Positions 6,234-12,482 of a DNA stretch of 12,792 nucleotides are shown here, piece after piece. Source of the stretch: CAZMCC01 sp964564695 (GTDB lineage Bacteria > Planctomycetota > Phycisphaerae > Phycisphaerales > UBA1924); NCBI GenBank assembly GCA_964564695.1, contig CAZMCC010000102.1, forward strand, positions 1 through 12,792, in the 5' to 3' direction. Position numbers and translations under genes: made by a program. Position 1 is the stretch's first letter. Each line of letters begins with the position of its first letter. The notes under the pieces were generated by a model. It had not been told where the DNA came from. It saw only the letters and a program-made list of their open reading frames with translations, and did no database searches.

Positions 6234-6239
6234 ATGGTA
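6234..6239 (-). promoter_or_regulatory. -10-like TACCAT seven bases before the cyclase-like start
   Basis: On the minus strand TACCAT is followed by CTTGGTC and then ATG 6226. No SD is present. Same spacing as the element before the zinc-ribbon gene, so a leaderless transcript is suggested; no clear -35. Confidence 0.35.
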
Positions 6240-6273
6240 CCGAATCGCCCCCGGTCGGCAGCGATTCACACCC

Positions 6274-6301
6274 TTGGCCGCCCGAGGCCCTGTGGTATGC
6301 T
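6274..6301 (+). promoter_or_regulatory. promoter TTGGCC-16-TATGCT, leaderless, for the BamE-like lipoprotein
   Basis: TTGGCC (6274-6279) and TATGCT (6296-6301) each match consensus at four or five of six bases with a 16-base spacer. ATG follows the -10 by six bases and there is no SD, so transcription would begin at the start codon. Confidence 0.5.
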
Positions 6302-6307
6302 CCCGAC

Positions 6308-6640
6308 ATGAACACGCGAATGTCCGGATTGATCGCCACGCTCCTCGCCCTCGCGACGGCCTGCGTGCTTCTCGTCGCCCTCGCTGGCTGCGAGAGCAAG
6401 GTCACCCAGGCCAACTTCGACCAGATAACCAACGGCATGACCCTCGGCGAGGTCGAGAAGCTCCTGGGCTCCGGCACCCTCGACGAACAGCCCGCGGGCG
6501 TCAACATCTCCGCCGGCGGCGTCGGCGACGGGGCCAAGGCGTCCAAGGACCAGGTCTACATGTGGAAAGACGGCTCCGCCCAGGTCGTGGTCACGTTCAC
6601 CGACGGCAAGGTCGTCCAGAAGCGCCAGACCGGGCTCTGA
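6308..6640 (+). CDS. small BamE/SmpA-like (DUF3862-type) lipoprotein
   Basis: This 110-residue protein has a hydrophobic leader (8-25) and a perfect lipobox LAGC with C28 as the lipidated residue. The mature domain starts TQANFDQITNGMTLGEVEKLLG (about 33-54), the two-helix signature of the BamE/SmpA and DUF3862 families: an 'I.nGMt..eV..llG' turn. It ends with strands YMWKDGSAQVVVTF / DGKVVQKRQTGL, matching the family's C-terminal sheet. In proteobacteria BamE assists outer-membrane protein assembly. In this lineage the small lipoproteins of this fold are mostly uncharacterised, and a BAM role is not implied by one gene alone. It is divergent from the cyclase-like gene with an 81-base shared intergenic region and appears to be leaderless. 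Confidence 0.8.
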   Translation: MNTRMSGLIATLLALATACVLLVALAGCESKVTQANFDQITNGMTLGEVEKLLGSGTLDEQPAGVNISAGGVGDGAKASKDQVYMWKDGSAQVVVTFTDGKVVQKRQTGL

Positions 6641-6701
6641 GGTGCGACCGGAGCCCCGGCCGTGCCCCAGCCAAGCCGCCCTCGCCGCCCCGCCCTCCGG
6701 G

Positions 6702-6729
6702 CTGACCCCGGCGGGTCCGCGGGTATACT
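6702..6729 (+). promoter_or_regulatory. promoter CTGACC-16-TATACT for tRNA-Ile
   Basis: TATACT at 6724-6729 matches the -10 consensus at five of six bases; CTGACC at 6702-6707 is a four-of-six -35 with a 16-base spacer. Predicted initiation near 6736 gives a short 5' leader, which contains an imperfect CTTCCGCC / GGCGGGAAG hairpin, before the mature tRNA. Confidence 0.55.
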
Positions 6730-6764
6730 TCCGCCCCCCGGCGGGAAGCTGTCGTGGGATGTTC

Positions 6765-6838
6765 GGGCTTGTAGCTCAGTTGGCTAGAGCGCACCCCTGA
6801 TAAGGGTGAGGTCGTTGGTTCGAGTCCAATCAGGCCCA
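6765..6838 (+). tRNA. tRNA-Ile (anticodon GAT)
   Basis: A full cloverleaf can be folded by hand. The acceptor GGGCTTG (6765-6771) pairs with CAGGCCC (6831-6837) with one G.U, and A6838 is the discriminator. The D arm is GCTC...GAGC. The anticodon stem CACCC/GGGTG closes the loop CTGATAA with anticodon GAT at 6799-6801. The T arm GTTGG/CCAAT closes TTCGAGT. The CCA end is not encoded (ATT follows), so a CCA-adding enzyme is needed. GAT reads AUC/AUU isoleucine codons. It stands alone rather than in a 16S-23S spacer and faces the convergent minus-strand pilin operon, whose last stop lies 66 bases downstream. Confidence 0.97.
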
Positions 6839-6904
6839 TTGATTCAGCAGCAGCAGGGCAGGGCAACGGGGTGGGGCGGGGGAACGCCGGCGACGCAGCA
6901 GGAC

Positions 6905-8713
6905 TCAGTTTGAGATCCGCTGCCAAGTCCCGGGCACCGGTTTCATCTGGATCGTGCCGGCCGTGAACCCCGGGGGCGGGTTGTTCAGGTAGTAGTTGTT
7001 GTACTTCAGCGTCAGGGTGCTGCCCAGCACCTGGACGGTGAGGTTGCCCACGACGACGCCGTTGATCGTCGTGTCGCCGTTGAGCACCAGGTCCTTCTTG
7101 GCGTAGACCAGGCCCGTGATCGCGGACGGGTACGAGTCGGTCTTCGTCGCGTTCGTGTTCGACCCCGTGCCGGCCTCGTAGGGATACGCCGAGCCCGAGG
7201 GGTTGAAGTTCACATCGGCCCCCGCCTCGCTCAGGGGCGTGGCCGAGAGGTTGATGGACACCGCCGCGTCGCTCATGAACGCCGGGAAGTTCGCCGCGGC
7301 GGGTTCCATGCACACCGAGCCGCGGATCTTCGAGTTGGGCCCCGGCGTGACGAGCACGAGCGTGCCGACGATGCGGCTGTTGGTGATGACGACGTCCTTG
7401 CCCGCGCAGTTGATGAGGTAGATCCCCTTGGAGTTGGTCGGGCCATAGGGGTTGACGGTGGGGGAGAGCAGTTCCTCTTCCATGACATAGATGGTGCTCG
7501 CGACCGTCATGTCCTTGAAGCTCACCGCGTCGATGTAGAAATCCCTGGTCGCGGCGTTGGAGTCGACGCTGAGCGTGACCTGACTCAGCGTCCCGGTCCA
7601 CGACACCGCCGGGAAGTCCACCTTCAGGTCGGTCCAGGTGTTGGCCGCGACCGCCACGGCCCCCGTGGTGAACGGGAACGTGCCCTGGTCCGTCGTGACG
7701 GTGATCACCACGCGCATGTTCGCCGCCCCGGTGGAGTAGACGGGGCAGACCAGCGAGTACGCATGGCCCGAGACCAGGCGGGAAACGTCAAGGTTGGTCG
7801 CGGCGCTGTCGGCGTTGCTGTCACGGTTGGTGACCAGCAGCGATCCCGAGCCCGACTTGATCATCGGCGCGGTGGTGTTCCGCTGCAGCGTGCATCCGTT
7901 GACGGCGTACCAGCCGGCGGTCCTCCGTTCAAAGTGGCCGTTGGCGATGAGCTCGCCGGTGTCGGAGGGCTGGAGCTTGGTGTACGCGATCGGCGTCCCG
8001 TTCGTGGTGTAGTAGTCGAACACCGTCGCGGGATCGGGGAGCGTGGAGGCCTTCCCGGTGATGGCGACCGTTCCGGTGTACGTGCCGCCGATGACGTCCA
8101 CGGTCCCTTCGACCGCCGCGTTCACGATGGCGCCGCTGACGGCGCTGACCTTGGCGTTGCTGCGGATCGTCTGGTCGCTGTTGAGCTTGGTGCCGGAGAT
8201 GGTGAGGTTGTCGGCGCTGCACAATGACGCCTCGAGGCACGACCCCGTCGGCGCCCCGACCTCCATCCGCATGCTCAGGACGTACTTTGCCGCACCCTTG
8301 ACTCCTGTAGCACTCAGCACGACCGGGTGGTTCTCCCCCGTCGTGACGTCGGCGTCGGTGGGGTCCATCGCCTCGACGGTGACCGTCCCGCCGCCCGAGC
8401 CGATGGGCATGCTGGTGATCCACTTGCCGTTGGCGAGGTTGCGGCGCCAATAGGGGTCGTTGTACACCGCGAGCATCCCGAGCTCGAGCCCCGACCGCGC
8501 GCACACCCGGGCCTCGGCGAAATCGCTCGCGATCGCCGCGGTCCGCGCGTTCACCCGACCCACCGCCACGGCCCCCAGCCCGATGACCAGCACCAGGATC
8601 GACACCGACAGCACCGAGATATAAATGGTGCCGCGCCGGCTCGTCGGCGTGCGTGCGGTGCGGGCAGCGGGGGGGGTGGGGGGGGTGGGGGGGGTCGGGT
8701 GGTTCTTTGCCAT
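6905..8713 (-). CDS. GspK/PilX-like large minor pseudopilin with CBM-like insertion
   Basis: This 602-residue protein has a proline/threonine leader (PTPPTPPTPP, residues 6-15) and a type III-like prepilin region RRG28-TIYISVLSVSILVLVIGL. It lacks Glu at +5 after the likely cut at G28, as in the GspK/PilX group that caps pseudopili. After a pilin-like stalk (about 55-165) comes a beta-repeat region (about 165-240). An inserted sandwich follows (about 252-402), beginning ELIANGHFERRTAGWYAVNG and ending FYIDAVSFKDM, the pattern of CBM4/9/22-like carbohydrate-binding modules. A second beta-helix-like stretch (about 430-600) ends with VLNGDTTINGVVVGNLTV repeats. ATG 8713 lies ten bases after the preceding stop, with GAGG overlapping that stop. 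Its usual family length is near 200-330, so it is much enlarged. The glycan-binding role is inferred. Confidence 0.7.
   Translation of the reverse strand: MAKNHPTPPTPPTPPAARTARTPTSRRGTIYISVLSVSILVLVIGLGAVAVGRVNARTAAIASDFAEARVCARSGLELGMLAVYNDPYWRRNLANGKWITSMPIGSGGGTVTVEAMDPTDADVTTGENHPVVLSATGVKGAAKYVLSMRMEVGAPTGSCLEASLCSADNLTISGTKLNSDQTIRSNAKVSAVSGAIVNAAVEGTVDVIGGTYTGTVAITGKASTLPDPATVFDYYTTNGTPIAYTKLQPSDTGELIANGHFERRTAGWYAVNGCTLQRNTTAPMIKSGSGSLLVTNRDSNADSAATNLDVSRLVSGHAYSLVCPVYSTGAANMRVVITVTTDQGTFPFTTGAVAVAANTWTDLKVDFPAVSWTGTLSQVTLSVDSNAATRDFYIDAVSFKDMTVASTIYVMEEELLSPTVNPYGPTNSKGIYLINCAGKDVVITNSRIVGTLVLVTPGPNSKIRGSVCMEPAAANFPAFMSDAAVSINLSATPLSEAGADVNFNPSGSAYPYEAGTGSNTNATKTDSYPSAITGLVYAKKDLVLNGDTTINGVVVGNLTVQVLGSTLTLKYNNYYLNNPPPGFTAGTIQMKPVPGTWQRISN
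8669..8695 (+). repeat. three perfect 9-bp G8T repeats inside the GspK/PilX-like gene
   Basis: GGGGGGGGT occurs three times in a row (8669-8677, 8678-8686, 8687-8695). On the coding strand this is ACC CCC CCC x3, giving TPP x3 in residues 7-15 of the protein. The 9-bp unit is frame-neutral, whereas loss or gain of a single base in any C8 run would put the whole protein out of frame. The G-strand can also form a G-quadruplex. Confidence 0.9.
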
Positions 8714-8723
8714 TGACCGCGCC

Positions 8724-9527
8724 TCAGGGGGTAACAGTGAGCACGACCGACGCCGAGCCCACCCCGCCGCGACCGTCGTAGACAGTCAGCGTCACCGTGT
8801 ACGTGCCGACGACGGTGTACGTGTGGCTGACGATGGCGCCCGCGGCGTCGGCGGTGCCGTCGCCGAAGTCCCAGACATACGAAAGCGAATCGCTGTCGCG
8901 GTCGCTCGACCCCGTGGCGTCGAGCGTCGTGGAGAGTGGCGTTACGGCGGTGGTCTTGCTGGCGACCGCGGAGCCGGTTGGGGCGTGGTTCGCGGTCGCG
9001 TCCGTGGGCGTCGGGATGGCCTCGACCCACGCGATGCTCCGGTACCCCGCGACCCTCGCCACGACCCCGCCGCGCGTCGCGGTGACGGTGACGAGCTTGA
9101 GCCCCGAGTCGGGCTGCGCGGTCGCGAGCAGCGTCTTGGGCTCGACCCAGTCGACCCGGACGCCGCGAAGCCACCCGGTCGTGCCGGTGAGCACGTTCCC
9201 GCTGCGGTCGCGCGGCGGTGTCTCGGACCAGCCGTTGTAGTCGTCGACGTCGGTGAACTGCGAGCGATTCGCGCTGCTCTTGCCCACTTCCAGCCCGAAG
9301 ACTCGCACGGCCGGGGTGCCGTCCATGTAGTCCTGGCTGAGGGCCTCGTTCAGCAGATCGAGCGCGAGCTGCTGGCCCCGGGCCCGGTCCGACATCGTCA
9401 GGTGCCCGCGCCGCGTCATCCCCACCGTCTGCAGCGCGGCCGTCAGCACGACGCCCACGAGCACGATCGAGATCGCCGCCTCCACGATCGTCAGGCCGCG
9501 TGCGGATGGTCGGGCAGCGCGGCTCAC
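8724..9527 (-). CDS. GspI/PilV-like minor pseudopilin with C-terminal PKD domain
   Basis: This 267-residue protein starts at GTG 9527, which overlaps the preceding TGA as GTGA. An AAGG lies eight bases before it. The prepilin signature is ARG11-LTIVE16, with the conserved Glu at +5 and a hydrophobic helix to about residue 35. The pilin stalk and globular part run to about 180, containing DYMDGTPAVRVFGLE (near 60-75). The last 88 residues (180-267) are a PKD-type Ig-like sandwich with WDFGDG at 219-224 and HTYTVVGTYTVTLTV. PKD domains usually mediate surface or protein contacts. Ordinary GspI is about 120 residues. It is translationally coupled to GspJ-like upstream and GspK-like downstream, fitting a tip complex. 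Confidence 0.85.
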   Translation of the reverse strand: MSRAARPSARGLTIVEAAISIVLVGVVLTAALQTVGMTRRGHLTMSDRARGQQLALDLLNEALSQDYMDGTPAVRVFGLEVGKSSANRSQFTDVDDYNGWSETPPRDRSGNVLTGTTGWLRGVRVDWVEPKTLLATAQPDSGLKLVTVTATRGGVVARVAGYRSIAWVEAIPTPTDATANHAPTGSAVASKTTAVTPLSTTLDATGSSDRDSDSLSYVWDFGDGTADAAGAIVSHTYTVVGTYTVTLTVYDGRGGVGSASVVLTVTP

Positions 9528-11152
9528 GGCATGACCTTCAGCACGCGCACCCGTGCATACGAGAACTTCGCACCCCCGCCGGTGGAATAGAGCGTCGCCG
9601 AGTGCAGCGACCCCGGCAGCGTGACCTTGGCCACCGGGAACGTGCCCCGATGGGCCCCGTTGATGTTCACGGCCACGCCCATGGCCACCGGGTCGATGAT
9701 CAGCCGCAGGTCCGTCGCCTGGGCCCGCAGCAGGTTGTACGTGCACAGCACCTCGGAGGTCGACGCGCCGGTCGCCCGCGACACGGTCAGCGTCTGCGTG
9801 CCGTCGGTGTTGAGCAGCAGGGTCGCGCTGACCGCGATCACGCTGTCCCCCACGCGGGCGGCGTTGATGCTGAACCCGGCCGTGGCCCCGCTGGCTGCGG
9901 CCTGCATGCGCAGGTCGACGATGGTGACGCCGCCGAAGTCGTTGTCCGGCTGGCTCACGATCGTGTCGGCGGTGGCCGTCCAGACCTTGTCGACGAGCTT
10001 GCCGCCGCCGAATCCGGACCCGCTCGTGATCACCCAGTCGCTCGTCCCGTCGCCGTTGACGTCGATAGCCGTGGGGTCGCGGTCGAAGGCGATCTCCCAG
10101 AGGCCGGAGACGAGTTCGGGGTGGTTGAGGGTCTGCGCGGACGTCTGCATGACCGGGGCCGCGCTGGCGCCGGCCCCCAGCGAAACGCCCACGCTCAGGA
10201 GGTACTGCGTGCTCGCCGTCCGGCGCGTCCCGGATCGCATCGGCACGCCGAAGAGGACGGATGACAGCGACTCGCTGTTGTCGGCTTCCCATTCCGCGCC
10301 GTTCACCCTGAGCAGACCCGTCGTCGCCTTGGTCGTGGCGAACTTGCCGGGGCCGAGCCCGCTCTGCCACATGACCGTCATGCACAGGGGATTCCCGGGC
10401 GCCTGGCGCGCGACGGCGGAGAGCGCGTACGTCTGGGGGAGCGAGAGGATCAGCAGCGTGTTCGAGTTGACGAGCCGGTCCTCGAGAATGGCCGTGCGGG
10501 GCACCAGCGTCGCGCTCGCCTCGCGCGCCTGAATCCGGAAGGTGCCGGGAATGCGGTCCGACTGGGCCCACACCCGGAAGCTCGTGGGGCGGTACCCGAT
10601 CACGTCCGACGAGAGGCCGGGGGTGAAGAGCTGCCCGATGTTGCCCGACGCATTGTTGGACAGCTTTTCGGTGCCGGAGTTGAGCAGCACGCTGTGGTCG
10701 TCGATCGCCGACGCCAGCACGTCCTCGACGCCGGGGTTGGTGTACTCCTCCGAGATGTGCCGGATGTTCGTGACGAGGTTGAACGTCGTGACGCTGTCGA
10801 GCGCCGTCCACGCCGAGCCGTTGTACGTCCGCACCAGCGGGTCACCCGCGACCCCCGACCAGCTGTAGGCGATCCGCTCCGTGCGCCCGTCCGCGTTCCG
10901 GTCGGCGACCGTGAAGGTGATCGTGCGCGCGGTGAAGTCGGTGACGTTGATCGCGGTCTCGAGCTCGGCCGCGAGCTGGTCGAGCACCTGGGCGGCAATC
11001 ACGCTCGAGACCAGCGGGTCGTTCTTCTTGGGCACGCTCCGGACCGCGATGAAGACCGCCGAGCCGAGCGTCAGGAAGAGCACCGACGAGACCGCCATGG
11101 CCGTCACGAGCTCGACGAGGGTGAAGCCCGGGGTTCCGCGACTGTCGCTCAT
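9524..11152 (-). CDS. GspJ/PilW-like minor pseudopilin with large C-terminal extension
   Basis: This 542-residue protein starts at ATG 11152, overlapping the GspH-like stop by ATGA. The prepilin leader is short and ends PG9-FTLVELV, with Glu +5 at E14 and a hydrophobic helix to about 36. A pilin globular region (about 40-350) follows, with typical interruptions. DVNGDGTSDW (364-373) is a D-x-N-x-D-G-x-x-D loop of the kind that binds Ca in dockerins and FG-GAP proteins. The last ~160 residues (about 384-542) contain VDLRMQ, FSINAARVGD, LIIDPVAMGVAVNING and FSYARVRVL, a pattern like LamG/concanavalin-type sandwiches, though this call is made from pattern only. Ordinary GspJ is about 200 residues. 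It lies in a coupled operon with the other minor pilins. Confidence 0.8.
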   Translation of the reverse strand: MSDSRGTPGFTLVELVTAMAVSSVLFLTLGSAVFIAVRSVPKKNDPLVSSVIAAQVLDQLAAELETAINVTDFTARTITFTVADRNADGRTERIAYSWSGVAGDPLVRTYNGSAWTALDSVTTFNLVTNIRHISEEYTNPGVEDVLASAIDDHSVLLNSGTEKLSNNASGNIGQLFTPGLSSDVIGYRPTSFRVWAQSDRIPGTFRIQAREASATLVPRTAILEDRLVNSNTLLILSLPQTYALSAVARQAPGNPLCMTVMWQSGLGPGKFATTKATTGLLRVNGAEWEADNSESLSSVLFGVPMRSGTRRTASTQYLLSVGVSLGAGASAAPVMQTSAQTLNHPELVSGLWEIAFDRDPTAIDVNGDGTSDWVITSGSGFGGGKLVDKVWTATADTIVSQPDNDFGGVTIVDLRMQAAASGATAGFSINAARVGDSVIAVSATLLLNTDGTQTLTVSRATGASTSEVLCTYNLLRAQATDLRLIIDPVAMGVAVNINGAHRGTFPVAKVTLPGSLHSATLYSTGGGAKFSYARVRVLKVMP

Positions 11153-11685
11153 GGGACCTTCGCCTTTCCGCTCGCGCCGTCGATGGTCACCGTCGTCTTG
11201 ACGGCCCGCGCCGCGATCGTGATCGTGCCGCCGGCGCTCGGGGCGCCGAAGCCGTTGAAGCTGAGCGTCGAGGTTCCGGTGGTGGTCGTCGTTCCCCCGA
11301 GGATGGTGTCCGCGATTGTCGCGTCGAACGGGCGATCGGCGAGGTCCACGCTGTACGTGCTCGCGCCGGTCTTGAGGTCCGGCGTGTTGGAGATGGTGTA
11401 TCTGCCCGTGCCCGGCGTGAACGTCACCGTGATGGTCGAGCTCGTCATGTTCGCCCGGGCCTGCGCCATCCCCAGGTCGGCCGCCACGCGCTGGGCCGCG
11501 ACGCTCGCCCGGTAGTTCTGCGTCGTGTTCGCGAACCGCGGGATCGCGATCGCGGACGTGACGACGATGATCACCAGCACCATCACCAGCTCGACCAGCG
11601 TGAAGGCGTCACGACCGACGCCCCCGCCGGCGTGCTGGGCCGCCAACCTTGGCAAGGGGGGAGATGGAGTCCGGTCCGCTCGCAT
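11149..11685 (-). CDS. GspH/FimU-like minor pseudopilin
   Basis: This 178-residue protein from ATG 11685 has a long basic/proline leader ending GRDA27-FTLVE32, with the conserved Glu at +5 and a helix to about 55. The pre-cleavage residue is Ala rather than Gly. The rest is a GspH-like globular part: RVAADLGMAQARANMTSSTI (about 72-91), a hallmark segment of the family, then beta strands ending in TIAARAVKTTVTIDG near the C-terminus. A TTG at 11703 would add six residues (MTDIKL), so the exact start is uncertain; no clear SD helps. It overlaps the GspJ-like start by four bases (ATGA) and is the first gene of the four-gene operon after the hairpin at 11805-11834. Confidence 0.8.
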   Translation of the reverse strand: MRADRTPSPPLPRLAAQHAGGGVGRDAFTLVELVMVLVIIVVTSAIAIPRFANTTQNYRASVAAQRVAADLGMAQARANMTSSTITVTFTPGTGRYTISNTPDLKTGASTYSVDLADRPFDATIADTILGGTTTTTGTSTLSFNGFGAPSAGGTITIAARAVKTTVTIDGASGKAKVP

Positions 11686-11804
11686 GAGTTTGATATCGGT
11701 CAAGCCCGATCTCCGGTTTGCTCACGCGGGCGAGGGGAGTGGGGGAGGGTGGGGCCGGAAGCGACCAGCGCTCGCATGCAAGCCCCTTCACCCCGAAACG
11801 TGCA

Positions 11805-11834
11805 ACGACCCGGCGAGTGAGTTCGCCGGGTCGT
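11805..11834 (-). terminator. 12-bp hairpin ending the GspG-like transcript
   Basis: On the minus strand ACGACCCGGCGA pairs perfectly with TCGCCGGGTCGT around a six-base loop (outer pair A11805/T11834). It lies 39 bases past the stop of the GspG-like gene and is followed by TGCACGTTTC, a weak U-rich end. It probably separates expression of the major pseudopilin from the minor-pilin operon. Confidence 0.65.
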
Positions 11835-11873
11835 CGCGAGAGGTCGTGAAGCTCGGATGGGGGGTCGAGCCGA

Positions 11874-12359
11874 TCAGTACGTGTTGTACTTCACACCGCG
11901 GGCGTCGACCTCGGCGTCGGGGCAGTTGGCCGTGACGGTGCCGGTCGCCGCGACATACACCCAGCCGTAGCCGGCGGTGAGCGTCGCGATGAAGGTGTTC
12001 TTGCCCTTGTCGGCCCCGATGGGCAGCGTCGGGATGGACCGCATGTACGGCCCGTAGATGCAGGTGGTCGTCTTGGTGGCCGAGAAGGTCGTTCCCAGGA
12101 TGTCGGAGTACTGGGTCATCGCGTTGGGCAGGTCGGCAAGGACGGGATACGTCCCGCCGTGCTCGGCCTGAAACAGGTCCAGCGCGCTGCGCAGGACGGC
12201 GAGGTTCGCCGTCAGGGCCGAGTCGGCAGCGCCGGCGGCGCCGCGGCTCATGCGGGGAACGGCGATCGCGGCGATGATGCCGATGATCACCACGACGATG
12301 ACGAGTTCAATCAGGCTGAACGCGTGGCCGAGACGGGAACGATTGAGACGATTCTTCAC
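11874..12359 (-). CDS. GspG-like major pseudopilin
   Basis: This 161-residue protein starts at GTG 12359, chosen because a strong AGGAGG lies seven bases upstream. The upstream-extended reading to 12407 would place that SD inside the gene. The leader ends GHA13-FSLIE18, followed by LVIVVVIIGIIAAIAVPRMSRG, the class III signal cleaved and N-methylated by prepilin peptidase. The cut would be after Ala, as often in planctomycetes. The body has LFQAEHGGTYPVL (62-74), a motif of GspG-type pseudopilins, then GPYMRSIPTLPIG (103-115). C100 and C146 could form a C-terminal disulfide. There is no EF-hand-like Ca loop of the classic GspG kind that I can see. It would be the major subunit of the pseudopilus, or a T4P-type fibre, in this locus. 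Confidence 0.9.
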   Translation of the reverse strand: MKNRLNRSRLGHAFSLIELVIVVVIIGIIAAIAVPRMSRGAAGAADSALTANLAVLRSALDLFQAEHGGTYPVLADLPNAMTQYSDILGTTFSATKTTTCIYGPYMRSIPTLPIGADKGKNTFIATLTAGYGWVYVAATGTVTANCPDAEVDARGVKYNTY

Positions 12360-12361
12360 GG

Positions 12362-12376
12362 GATGACCTCCTGAGC
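12362..12376 (-). promoter_or_regulatory. strong Shine-Dalgarno that fixes the GspG-like start
   Basis: AGGAGGT read on the minus strand lies seven bases before GTG 12359. It is the strongest ribosome-binding site in the pilin locus, in keeping with a major subunit. Confidence 0.7.
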
Positions 12377-12482
12377 GACAGATCGGTGTTCGCGGTTGCG
12401 AATGCACTTGTCCATCGTCACCGCAGGGGGGTCACTTGAGTCGCACTACGTGCCGGCGTCACGATCCCATCATGCTTGGCCG

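Noticed and set aside
9528..10811. N-terminal extension of the GspI-like gene
   Set aside because: It runs antisense-like through the J-type coding region as arginine-rich text; the GTG at 9527 with coupled stop and AAGG explains the start better.
11686..11710. TATCAA/GATATC element as a promoter for the H-like gene
   Set aside because: Only three or four matches to -10, no -35 with correct spacing; not supported enough to list.
12430..12460. Possible sigma54 (-24/-12) site before the GspG-like gene
   Set aside because: GGCACG and TGC occur on the minus strand but the GG-to-GC spacing is eight, not ten bases.
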